Assembly: GCA_963678255.2 (NCBI GenBank)
Contig: OY782778.1
Span: 186,001 to 250,000, forward strand
Direction: 5' to 3'
DNA: 64,000 nucleotides
Source of the DNA: G963678255 sp963678255
GTDB lineage: Bacteria > Cloacimonadota > Cloacimonadia > Cloacimonadales > WRIO01
The notes below the pieces were generated by a model, which was not told the origin of the DNA, did no database searches, and saw nothing but the letters and a program-made list of their open reading frames with translations. Numbering within the stretch: position 1 is the stretch's first letter; the number at the start of each line of letters is the position of its first letter. Of this stretch, positions 17,982 to 26,798 are shown in pieces. The position numbers and the translations under genes are program-made.

Positions 17982-19118
17982 ATGAAACTATTCTATTTTC
18001 TTACTTTATTTGGTTTTCTTTTCTTTTTGCTATCATGTGATAGGTATTCAACAAATGCTTCAGTCGATATCACATGGAAAAGAGTAGAGTGTTTCGGAAA
18101 TGAAACCGTTATGGGGTTGTATATCAATTCTGACAACAGTGCTATGCATATTGTAACATCTGATCATTATGGATTTAAATCTTCCATTTCTTCACCTACA
18201 GATTTTCTAACAAAAAATTATACTTACTCTTGTCAGTATGATTCTTTACTATGGTTAACCAAATATCTTCCTTCTTTTAATGACCATTACTGTTTTATTT
18301 GTAATAACGAAGGAGATCAAATAAAAATATACGATATTGAAAATGGAAGTTGGACAGAAGTGGGGCAATTATTAATATCTGATTTTCTTCCTGGTTTACC
18401 CGAGAAAAAAAGTTTTGCCAAATCTCATTGGTTAAATATCCCAAATCACATGGTATCAGCGAATGATAATGATTATTTCATTACAACAGAATATGAAAAT
18501 AGTATTTGTAAAGAATACCGACAATTTCTAATCCATTTGTCGTTTAATCCCAATATGAGTTTTGAACATATCTATAATGTCCTAGCCGGTTATTCAACTG
18601 TAATTAATTCGGAAATATATAGCAGTGTTTTCATTGAAAACAGATTCTTTCAAGATATTCTATTCTCAAACAAAAGTGATATATTTTATTTAGAAAAAAA
18701 ATCATCTGAAATTCATTTTGTTTACAATAATGCAACGATAAGAGAAATAGTAAAATATAACGATTATTTATTGGCAGTTGGTGATGGGTATCTTCTTAGG
18801 TCCTTTGATAATGGAGATAATTGGGAATATTTCGGAGATTTTTCTTATCCCTTATCCATTACTTTTGTCAATAGTAAGTTAGTCTTTTACTATTTGAATA
18901 ATATCGGAGTAATGTATGATGATTTTGAATTAAACAATCATGTAACAATGTTGGATTCATCTCTTCTGCTGGGCAAGAAAATTCATTATTTAAAAGAGTT
19001 TAAAGGTTATGTGTATGCCGGAACTAATGATGGATTATATTATATTCCAGTCACTTCATTTTTTAAAGAAAGACCAGACATTAAATCTGGAATAAAGCTA
19101 AATATCAATAGGATGTAA
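17982..19118 (+). CDS. lipoprotein with a beta-propeller/Asp-box-like repeat
   Basis: 378 residues from the ATG at 17982 (AGGGAG upstream; the TTG three bases earlier is less likely). The signal peptide MKLFYFLTLFGFLFFLLSC ends in a lipobox with Cys19, so it should be anchored in a membrane. The body is beta-rich and repeats short strand-turn units; one, LLRSFDNGDNWEYFGD near residue 270, fits the SxDxGxxW Asp-box of sialidase-like and photosynthesis-stability-factor-like propellers, and YAGTNDGLYYIP near the end is another propeller-like strand. No enzyme motif is seen, so a binding or structural role on the surface is likely. It is followed 3 bp later by a broken secreted-protein gene. Confidence 0.7.
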   Translation: MKLFYFLTLFGFLFFLLSCDRYSTNASVDITWKRVECFGNETVMGLYINSDNSAMHIVTSDHYGFKSSISSPTDFLTKNYTYSCQYDSLLWLTKYLPSFNDHYCFICNNEGDQIKIYDIENGSWTEVGQLLISDFLPGLPEKKSFAKSHWLNIPNHMVSANDNDYFITTEYENSICKEYRQFLIHLSFNPNMSFEHIYNVLAGYSTVINSEIYSSVFIENRFFQDILFSNKSDIFYLEKKSSEIHFVYNNATIREIVKYNDYLLAVGDGYLLRSFDNGDNWEYFGDFSYPLSITFVNSKLVFYYLNNIGVMYDDFELNNHVTMLDSSLLLGKKIHYLKEFKGYVYAGTNDGLYYIPVTSFFKERPDIKSGIKLNINRM

Positions 19119-19121
19119 AAT

Positions 19122-19565
19122 ATGAAACGCTTTACAAGTTTACTATTATTGGTTTTCATTCTTATGTGTAACTCATTATTTGCAACTTCATGGGATTTTT
19201 ACAATAATCCAGGCACTTCTAATTCAGGTAACTGGATGGCTGAATCTTGGAAAGTTCATGGAATCCCCGAATACAGTGAGATCGTATCCCCATTTTTTTA
19301 ATTATCAAACTATCCCAATCCCTTTAATCCTTCAACAACTATTTCATTTGAAATTCCTAAAACATCCTTTGTAAATCTGGAAGTTTATAATGTGAAAGGT
19401 CAGAAAGTAAAAACTCTTAAAGCTGAAAATCTGGAAACTGGAAAGCATTCCACCATATGGGACGGTAAAGACAATTCTGGAAGAAAGGTATCTTCTGGTG
19501 TTTATTTCTACAGTATTAAAACAAATGACCAAATGATGCAAAAGAAAATGTTGCTTATCAAATAG
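19122..19565 (+). pseudogene. shrunken secreted protein with sorting tail, one in-frame stop
   Basis: The ATG at 19122 opens a clear signal peptide (MKRFTSLLLLVFILMCNSLFA) and about 38 residues of mature protein (SWDFYNNPGTSNSGNWMAES...), then an in-frame TAA at 19299-19301 just after a run of seven T. In the same frame the typical tail follows: YPNPFNPSTTISFEIP, LEVYNVKGQKVKTL, WDGKDNSGRKVSSGVYFY and KKMLLIK, with the stop at 19563-19565. Without the stop the product would be only about 147 residues, which suggests an internal deletion of the main domain as well. It sits 3 bp after the lipoprotein gene and was probably co-transcribed with it. Confidence 0.75.
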
Positions 19566-19945
19566 TATCATATGACTAGAGGAGGTCTAAAACCCTTTAT
19601 ACATCGGGTTTTTAGGCATCCCCAAAATGAGTATTTTAAGGGCACGATATATTCTTCGTGCCCATACTCATTTTGTATTCGATTATCCCTTGTCAGGTTG
19701 CTCCCCAGATGAGCCTGACTCCTTTTATCGAATTATCCAATACTACTCACAAAATTATTATCTTCTTCTTCCACATAGAGCTTATTAATAAAAAATCACC
19801 ATCTTAATTGTGAGTTTGATCAAAACTCATATCTCTCGAACCTTTACATTAGTCAGATTTGTCCAGAAAACGTCGATATGGAGCATATAGGTACACTTTT
19901 CTCGTCTATAAGTACGAGAGTTGCTTAATGGGAGCATATATATTT
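19566..19945. repeat. 3'-flank repeat, copy 1 (second copy at 31157-31535)
   Basis: The DNA after this gene's stop is repeated, with scattered changes, after the stop of the other sorting-tail gene at 31157. It contains a hairpin GGGCACGA ... TCGTGCCC (19639-19662), the shared block GATGAGCCTGACTCCTTTT, TTATCTTCTTCTTCCACATA, and an end block GTCGATATGGAGCATATAGG ... TAAGTACGAGAGTTG ... AATGGGAGCATAT. The end block alone recurs at 62396-62455. No gene is seen. Confidence 0.8.
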
Positions 19946-19950
19946 TGCAC

Positions 19951-20004
19951 AATAGTAAAATAATAAAATAGTAAAATAATAAAATAATAAAATAATAAAA
20001 AATA
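19951..20004. repeat. short tandem repeat of AAAATAAT/AAAATAGT
   Basis: About six imprecise units of 7-10 bp (TAATAAAA / TAGTAAAA) directly upstream of the -35 box of the lipoprotein-protease operon. Length change here would not alter the -35/-10 spacing but could affect an upstream activating element. Confidence 0.7.
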
Positions 20005-20006
20005 AA

Positions 20007-20035
20007 TTGACAAAGCTATTTTTAATATTTTAAAT
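20007..20035 (+). promoter_or_regulatory. probable promoter of the lipoprotein-protease operon
   Basis: TTGACA (20007-20012), 17-bp spacer, TTAAAT (20030-20035). A better -10 hexamer, TATACT at 20037, is spaced too far (24 bp). Confidence 0.5.
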
Positions 20036-20114
20036 GTATACTTATATTTAAGTGATTTTAAAAGAATATTCATGTAATTAATGAATCAGATATTTTTAAA
20101 ATGAGGGAATTTTT

Positions 20115-20612
20115 ATGAAAAAAATACTTTTTTCTTTAATGACTATATTATCATTATTAATGCTGAGTTGTATAACTGAAAATACAACAAATGACAATAA
20201 ATATGATGTTACTATAAAATGTTTTACCTGTGATTCTACAGGTTTTCCTATAACAGTATTCGAAACAAATGGACTTTTTTATTGTGCTGTATTAATAAAA
20301 AACATATCAAATATGAGTATTAATTATAGAAAAGTAAAAGTATCATCTACATTATTTGATCCAGCTTGGGGTTTAATAGGTGGAGATTTACCTGGAGTAG
20401 AAGTCGGTTTTCCCGAAAATATGTGGGGAGATTATGTCATTTTACCTGGAGAAGAAATCTATCAAATTCAAGAATACAGAATTGATAAGGATATTTGTCC
20501 ACCAGGTGAATATATTATCACTTATGACCTCAGATTAACATTTCCAAAAACAATAAGAGTGTATGATAATACAGCTATTGGATATTTTACAATTAAGGAG
20601 GAAAAAAGATGA
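20115..20612 (+). CDS. small lipoprotein, Ig-like/BsuPI-like fold; possible protease partner
   Basis: 165 residues. Signal peptide with lipobox MKKILFSLMTILSLLMLSC (Cys19). The mature part is one beta-rich domain (LFYCAVLIKNISNMSINYRK, VILPGEEIYQ, PGEYIITYDLRL) whose strand pattern and the NxSxxxxxY ... LPGE ... PPGEY spacing are like Ig-type or BsuPI-type inhibitor domains. I recognise no named family. The last codon overlaps the start of the C39-like protease gene by 4 bp (ATGA), so the two are translationally coupled. An accessory, anchor or inhibitor role toward that protease is my inference from this arrangement only. Confidence 0.65.
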   Translation: MKKILFSLMTILSLLMLSCITENTTNDNKYDVTIKCFTCDSTGFPITVFETNGLFYCAVLIKNISNMSINYRKVKVSSTLFDPAWGLIGGDLPGVEVGFPENMWGDYVILPGEEIYQIQEYRIDKDICPPGEYIITYDLRLTFPKTIRVYDNTAIGYFTIKEEKR

Positions 20613-23233
20613 AAAAAAAGGATTTGTTTTGTATTTGGTATTATTTTTATGCTAAATACTCTCTTTGCTGCCAATGGTGATGAAGACTTTCGACCTATTC
20701 CAGGTGTCCATGGTAAAATTGCAAAAATTAATTCAAATAGTAGGAGCCAGAGGATACTTTCAGGAGTCCCTGCATATAATTGGGCTTTTGGTTGTGCAGC
20801 TACAAGCGCTGCAATGCTTATTGGCTATTATGATCGGCATGGTTTTCCAAATATGTTTGTTCCTGATCCCCCCTACAATGATATTGCGCCTTTAACGAAT
20901 CAAGACTGGAACAATATTTATGGTAGTGTTTCAATATCTGATTATAATGTTTGTCCTATTAGTGCTACTGAACAAAATGTATTAGGAAGGTCAACAAGAG
21001 GAAGTGCAAATGATTATTATCGTGTTGCTGGTGATAATACCGATGATCCATATTACAATCACTGGACTGAACATAGTTATGCAGATATTTCCAGATGTAG
21101 TGCAGATTATTTAGGTACAAGTCAGCATAATCATTTTAATAGATCAGATGGAGGCACTGCTGCTTCTATTCTATCTAATGGAACAAAAAGATATTGGGAT
21201 CAAACCGTTAATTATCAAACTACTTTGGGAACACTCGGAATGGCTTATTATATAAATAATATACCAGATACTCAAATAGCTCAATGTTATGTTCAAGCAA
21301 GAGATGGTTCCCAAGCATCAGGAATAAATATTTCTGGTGGTTTTACCTATGAAGATTTTAAGAATGAAATAGATAATTTAAGACCTATTTTACTGTCTTT
21401 AAAAGCTCCAAAACCTAATGGAGCTTATGCAGGACATTCCGTACTTGCATTTGGGTACAATGATGATAGTGTTAATAATCAAATTGTTTATTTTTATGAT
21501 ACAGCTGACTATCAAATGCATTATATGAATTGGGATGGGAATTATACATATGCGAATAAAAACTATTTTATTCATGCTGTAACTGTTGTTATTCCTGATG
21601 GACCTGTCGGTATTGAAGATTATATAGCAATTACAAATGATGTCTCTAACTTCAATCAAAATTCTTATCAAACATTTAATGCAATATTTAGTGATGCAAA
21701 TCCCGAAAATCCTCCAGATTATATAGTTACTTGGAGCTGGGAATTAAAAGCTTATCATGAAAATGGTACTTATGTAATTAATCAAGCTACTACAACCGGT
21801 AATAATAGCTCGTCTTGGAGTGTTAATATTCCAAATTTATCTATCAATTATAATTGGTTAAGAGATCAAAATGGAAGTGTTAAGTGTGAATTGATATTGT
21901 TAGCAACAGATAGTGATAATATTAATCATTCTATAGTTAAAGATATTGGGATTAATAAAGAACCTTCTACTGCTCAAATTCTTGGTATATATCAAAATGA
22001 TAATATTGTAAATTTTAATACATCAAATGTAGGAGCAACAGGATATTATCTATATTATGATACAAATTCAGGTTTCCCATACTCTGGAACTGGAGCTGTT
22101 GAAGGTTCTTCTCCGGTATTTTTTAATGCTTATGATGACATTAAATTAACGGGATTGACACCTAATAAAACTTGGCATTTTTGCATAAAAGGAATAAATG
22201 GTATAGGTGAAGGACCATACTCACAGAATTATTCACAGTATGTGCAAGTTGGAAACTTTATAAACCAAAGTACTCAATGGTCAGGAAACATAATCTTGTC
22301 ACATCCTTTAACTCTCACTTCAACAGGTAGTATAACAATAGCTGATAATTCTATTATAACTTTATCTGATAATGGGTCTATAGAATGCAACTTAGGCAGT
22401 TCATTACAAATTGGAAATAATGTAACTATCAAAGGTAGTAAAGTTACAGTTATTCATGATGAAACTTCTCCAATTTGGACTGATTATGGTAATAAGATCG
22501 TTGTAAATGGAGGTTTTTCAGCTGGTACAAATGTAAAATTTACTGTTAATGGAACAGATTTTTGGGATGGATTATATTTAAATAATAATGTTACTAAGAC
22601 ATTCGATGCATCAGAATTTAAGAATTGTAATCTATATAATAAAAAGGGTTCTATAAATATCTCTAATAGTTCTTTTTTTAACTCATCAATAATAAATTAT
22701 AATGCAAATTTTTCTTTGCAAAATTCAAATATTAATGGTATAGTTTTTTGTGAAAATACTGGGACTAATTATTTGTCTTCAAACATAACAAATTGTACCA
22801 TATCAGGAAGTGATGATGGAGTATTGCTTTCTGGACGTATGAACTATCAGATATCGGATTGTAATATCTCAAATAACACAGGTGTTGGTATTAATATTTA
22901 TCAGGTTACAGGAACCACAACTCTGATAAAGAATAGCATAATAAATAATAATTCTAGTACAGGTATTAGATTCTATGCTTCTCAAGGCATAGTTCAAAGC
23001 TGTAATATAAGACAAAATCAAAGAGGAATACTGGCTTATAGATCAAGTATGGTTGAAATTAAAAAAGATCCAAATTCGCAACCTTGGACTCATGATAGTA
23101 TTTTAACTGATAATGATTATGAAGAATTATATTTCTTCAACGATTGTACTATGATTTTAGATGGGAATCGTAACAAAATAATGGATAATGATACTTACTA
23201 TTTGGTAAATTGTCCTAATGCATCATACAATAG

Positions 23234-24867
23234 GTAACTACTCAGGTATTAATATTATCTGGGAGAAAGTTCAGGGATTTTAGACAGAATATCAAAGATA
23301 TTTAATCCTCTTTTTTTAGCAGTATCAATAACGGATCTAATGATACAGTAGTCCTGAGCCCCATTTTTAAACTGCCCAGACACTTTAAGTTTAACTTTAA
23401 CATTTCTAAGAGCTCTTTCTGAATCATTGTTATCCGGAGGAATGACTGTTTCATAAACACAAGGCAAAATATATCCTCTGATTTTTATCAAAGATTTCTG
23501 AAGAGTAGAGGTTTCTTTAAACTCTTTTTTGCAAATAGTCATCGCCAGTAGAATATTGATTTTATCTTCAAAGTGTTTCATTTCTGGAGAAGATCTGTCA
23601 TAATCTATTGTTTGGATTCGCTTGAATTGAAAAATTTCTTTTACCAGGCTTTTGAAATCAGTAGAAAAAGGATGCTTTTCTCTTTCCTCAATATAAGTTA
23701 GATCTCTAAGAATATGAGCCAGACAAATCTGATGATTTAAAGCCTTCGTTTTTAACTGAGCGGAAAATCTGTCCGTAACTAACACAGATTCAGGCAAACC
23801 GTTTTCCCATATTTTTTGAATTGTCTCGTATCCTCTGGTATGAGAATATTCAAGAAACACATTCTTAATGTCTCTCCAAGCCCAAATCCATCCTTTTTTA
23901 CCATTGACCTTTACGCTTGTTTCATCAGAACCAACAACTTTCGAGGAGCTCAGATTCTTTTTAATTCTCTCATAGATAACCTTAGATTTATCAGCAAATT
24001 TCCTTAATATGTTTTTCAATGATCCCTGGGAAATTCTTATATTAACAACATCAGACAACAGCTGAGCTGTTCTTTTAAATGGAATACATTGGTAAACATT
24101 CAAATACGAAACGATGGTCTGAATGTTTTCACCGTACTGAACCGGGGCCGTAACATTTTCAGGATATTCAGCCAGATATTTATTATTACAATCAGGGCAA
24201 ATGCATGAATATTGCTGAAATTCTTTGATGAATGCTTGTATAGAAGGGATATCAATCACCTGTCGTTTGGAATTTAATCTAAATTCATCATCATTAAAAT
24301 GATGTCCACAATGACATTGATTTACCTTTAATTCAACAATCTGATCCGGATTTTTTACTTGTAAAAGGGTTTTTCCATTATGACCGGACTGTCCTCCGCT
24401 TTTCTTATTGCTTTTTTCTCTTGTACTTTTATTCTTTCTTGATAAGTCCATCGAAGGAGGTATTGATGAATTGTTACTGTTCTTAGGGTTATTTTTCTTT
24501 TCGAGAATTTTCATTAAGAAATCAACCTTTTCACTTAAAAGCCTGATTTCTTCTTTGAGTTCAGCTCTTTCTTCTGCAATGCTGATTTTTAACCGGCAAA
24601 TTTCCAGTTTAAGCCTGTCATTTTCAGCTTTAGCTTCATAATATTTACTTTTATAATCCATAAGTACATAATGAATTAATTAACTATATATGTCAATGTA
24701 TTTCTTATTAATATTGATAGTTTTTTATAATATATTGTGTATATTCTAAGTTTTAATATATATTATTGGAAAGGTAAATAATAAGGCATGATTATAACAA
24801 AAAATGTTTATTAAAAATAACAAAAATGGTGTTTTTAAAACTTAACGAAGGGTACCTGAGTAGTTAC
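23234..24867 (-). mobile_element. IS66-family element (single-gene, ISBst12-like)
   Basis: 1634 bp bounded by perfect 15-bp inverted repeats, GTAACTACTCAGGTA at 23234-23248 and its reverse complement at 24853-24867. It is flanked by an 8-bp target duplication TACAATAG at 23226-23233 and 24868-24875, the length expected for IS66. Only the large transposase gene is present, without tnpA/tnpB, as in the ISBst12 subgroup. The perfect repeats and duplication mean the insertion is recent. About 170 bp of AT-rich DNA lies between the transposase start and the right end. Confidence 0.95.
23255..24661 (-). CDS. IS66-family transposase (TnpC type)
   Basis: 468 residues, intact. An N-terminal leucine-zipper-like helix (KYYEAKAENDRLKLEICRLK and onward, residues 5-50), a basic linker with KKSGGQSGHNG, a zinc finger (CHCGHHF ... 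CICPDCNNKY, residues about 120-165), and the IS66 catalytic core. Candidate catalytic residues are Asp in VGSDETSVK, Asp in VLVTDRFSAQ and Glu in NDSERALRN. The C-terminal helix YCIIRSVIDTAKKRGLN is the usual family ending. The gene nearly fills the element and is oriented opposite to the protease gene it interrupts. Confidence 0.95.
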   Translation of the reverse strand: MDYKSKYYEAKAENDRLKLEICRLKISIAEERAELKEEIRLLSEKVDFLMKILEKKNNPKNSNNSSIPPSMDLSRKNKSTREKSNKKSGGQSGHNGKTLLQVKNPDQIVELKVNQCHCGHHFNDDEFRLNSKRQVIDIPSIQAFIKEFQQYSCICPDCNNKYLAEYPENVTAPVQYGENIQTIVSYLNVYQCIPFKRTAQLLSDVVNIRISQGSLKNILRKFADKSKVIYERIKKNLSSSKVVGSDETSVKVNGKKGWIWAWRDIKNVFLEYSHTRGYETIQKIWENGLPESVLVTDRFSAQLKTKALNHQICLAHILRDLTYIEEREKHPFSTDFKSLVKEIFQFKRIQTIDYDRSSPEMKHFEDKINILLAMTICKKEFKETSTLQKSLIKIRGYILPCVYETVIPPDNNDSERALRNVKVKLKVSGQFKNGAQDYCIIRSVIDTAKKRGLNIFDILSKIPELSPR

Positions 24868-25446
24868 TACAATAGAGTTTTTAGAACTAATTATTGGGGG
24901 TATTCAAATACTTCAGGAGCCTCCTTACCTCCTACAAATAGACTTTATCCTTCTATTATTGATCATATTCCAGGACAAACTGGTTATATGCTTTCAAGAG
25001 TTTGGAATCCAGGTACTCCAAGAAGTAGTGAGATAACTCAGGCTCAAATACTTTATCAAGAAGGAATTTCAGCAAAAGAGAGCAATAATTATCAAATAGC
25101 AGAAGAAAAGTTTAAAGATGTAATTACAGAATATCCCGAAAGCGAATTTATTCAAAGTAGTGCACGTCAGTTAATTGAAGTCTGTAATGATAAAGAAGAG
25201 TTAAAAGATTACTATTTGAACGAAGATAATCTTCACTCTAATGAAATTATCTCAAAACTTGCTGATTATCTTTACAATTACTGTGATTTAGAATTAGGAA
25301 ATTATGAAAATGTAATATCATTTTTCGAAAATGTTATTTCCAATCCTCCATCTGTAATTGACTCGATTTATGCATATATTGATGCAGGCTACACATATTT
25401 GCTTATGGATGAACAAGAAGGTAAAAGATTAAATTATGTTGGTTGA
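24868..25446 (+). pseudogene. middle segment of the split secreted protease gene (TPR-like part)
   Basis: This frame has no start of its own: the ATG at 24826 lies inside the IS66 end. It continues the beta-helix protein (RVFRTNYWGYSNTSGASLPP) and then enters helical repeats typical of TPR domains (QILYQEGISAKESNNYQIAE, FKDVITEYPESEFIQSSARQ, YENVISFFENVI). It ends at a TGA at 25444-25446, which arises from a one-base shift near 25438; in the next frame the sequence MLVEYYDENE is open up to the IS21 end. Confidence 0.85.
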
Positions 25447-25588
25447 ATATTATGATGAAAATGAGCATAGTGTCTGATTTATCAGAGCCATGTGTCTGAA
25501 AAAAATGAGCCATATCTCTGTTCGCAGAGCCAGTAAAAAAATTGTAAAAATCCGGGCAGATTATAACATCAACCCGGACTTTAATTCT

Positions 25589-25694
25589 TTATTTTCTTCT
25601 TATACTTTTTCTTTCTCTCATAGACATTTTTCCTTCAATAAAAATATCGTATGTATTGTGAATAATACTATCAAGGATGGCATCTGTGTAACAC
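25589..25694 (-). pseudogene. istB: C-terminal piece of istB
   Basis: On the minus strand the frame reads TDAILDSIIHNTYDIFIEG then KMSMRERKSIRRK and stops at 25589-25591. This is the normal end of an IS21 helper ATPase (the DAIxDRIxHNxYxIxLxGxSMR motif). The N-terminal piece is 3 kb away at 28688-29038. The intervening residues of IstB, from just after Walker A to this motif (about 100), are not found in between, so the middle has been replaced rather than simply interrupted. Confidence 0.8.
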
Positions 25695-26185
25695 TGGGTA
25701 AAAGCCCAGTGACAGCGGGTAAAACAACATTATAGCTCCAGCAGAGCGAAAGATTACTTAACTTTTTATGGGCGAACACACAGGTTCGCCCCTACTAAAC
25801 ATTTATCAATGGTATCCCATATTTAAAAATTAATCGTGCATTTATCACATTAATAATGGTATCCCATGTTTTATAATTAACCATACATTTATCACATTTA
25901 TAATGGTATCCCATGTTTTATAATTAACCATACATTTATCACATTTATAATGGTATCCCATGTTTTATAATTAACCATACATTTATCACATTTATAATGG
26001 TATCCAATAATTTAATAATCAACCGTAATTGTTTTTTGTAAATGTAGGGGCAGACCTGTGTGTCTGCCCTAAATGGAGTAAGCAAATTCTTTCTGCACAC
26101 ATCTTGTTTGCAGAGTAATAAATACAAATTGGTAGTTCATATAACAATCATACTGCTTCCTGATGCTTATTTGGAGAGCATCTCC
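25688..26185. repeat. hairpin/minisatellite cassette, copy A (empty intron site)
   Basis: Order of parts: GTAACACTGGG...CCCAGTGACAG hairpin (25688), CTCCAGCAGAGCGA, hairpin GGGCGAAC-ACACAG-GTTCGCCC (25769-25790), five 47-bp repeats, an inverted hairpin of the same shape GGGCAGAC-CTGTGT-GTCTGCCC (about 26049-26070), then TTTGCAGAGTAATAAATACA and a piece ending in istB-like sequence (GCTTCCTGATGC). The same parts in the same order make up copy B. At about 26041-26044 the junction GTAAATG/TAGGGG is the uninterrupted version of the intron insertion site in copy B. Confidence 0.8.
25811..26030. repeat. 47-bp tandem repeats, cluster 1
   Basis: GGTATCC starts at 25811, 25858, 25905, 25952 and 25999, an exact 47-bp period. 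The unit is GGTATCCCATGTTTTATAAT, TAACCATACATTTATCACAT, TTATAAT. There are no unique spacers, so it is a minisatellite and not a CRISPR array. Confidence 0.93.
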
Positions 26186-26266
26186 AGCCCCAGATCTTAC
26201 AATCTGGGTTATACACATATTACATCTCTGATGCTAATCAGCTCCAGAGGAGCGGTATCTTTGTAA
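26186..26266. other. spacer between cassette copies
   Basis: Unique sequence with a short hairpin, GGAGAGCATCTCC (26191), and CTCCAGAGGAG. No gene is seen. Confidence 0.4.
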
Positions 26267-26421
26267 CACTGGGTGTAAGCCCAGTGACAGCTATACAACA
26301 ACATCATAGCTCCAGCAGAGCGACACCCTAAACACACAAATCATACCCATATAAAATATCGAACCTTTTCCAAATTTACAGGGCGAACACACAGGGTCGC
26401 CCCTACTAAACATTTATCAAT

Positions 26422-26695
26422 GGTATCCAATAATTTAATGATTAACCGTGCATTTATCACATTTACAATGGTATCCCATGTTTTATAATTAACCATACAT
26501 TTATCACATTTATAATGGTATCCAATAATTTAATGATTAATCGTGCATTTATCACATTAATAATGGTATCCCATGTTTTATAATTAACCATACATTTATC
26601 ACATTTATAATGGTATCTCATGTTTTATAATTAACCATACATTTATCACATTTATAATGGTATCCAATAATTTAATAATCAACCGTAATTGTTTT
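26422..26695. repeat. 47/48-bp tandem repeats, cluster 2
   Basis: Six units in the same family as cluster 1, alternating between the CCCATGTTTTATAAT and CCAATAATTTAATGAT variants; spacing is 47 or 48 bp. Confidence 0.9.
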
Positions 26696-26705
26696 TTTGT
26701 AAATG

Positions 26706-26780
26706 ATAGGGGTAGGGGCGCTACCATTACTGACGCCCCTCCCTCCGAACCGTGCATGCGGTTCTCCCGCACACGGCTCT
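26706..26780 (-). ncRNA. group II intron domains V and VI
   Basis: On the minus strand GAGCCGTGTGCGGGAGAACC followed by GCATGCACGGTTC (26780-26746) is a textbook domain V with the AGC-type triad region near its base and a GAGA loop. Domain VI follows as GGGGCG ... CGCCCC with unpaired A residues in TCAGTAATGGTAG, one being the presumed branch point, and the intron ends 8 nt later. Confidence 0.9.
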
Positions 26781-26798
26781 CCAGATAATGTTTTACTC

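Noticed and set aside
24826..24867. ATG at 24826 as a start for the 206-codon frame
   Set aside because: It lies inside the right end of the IS66 element; the frame is a continuation of the interrupted gene.
25811..26695. 47-bp repeats as a CRISPR array
   Set aside because: The units abut without unique spacers and there are no cas genes.
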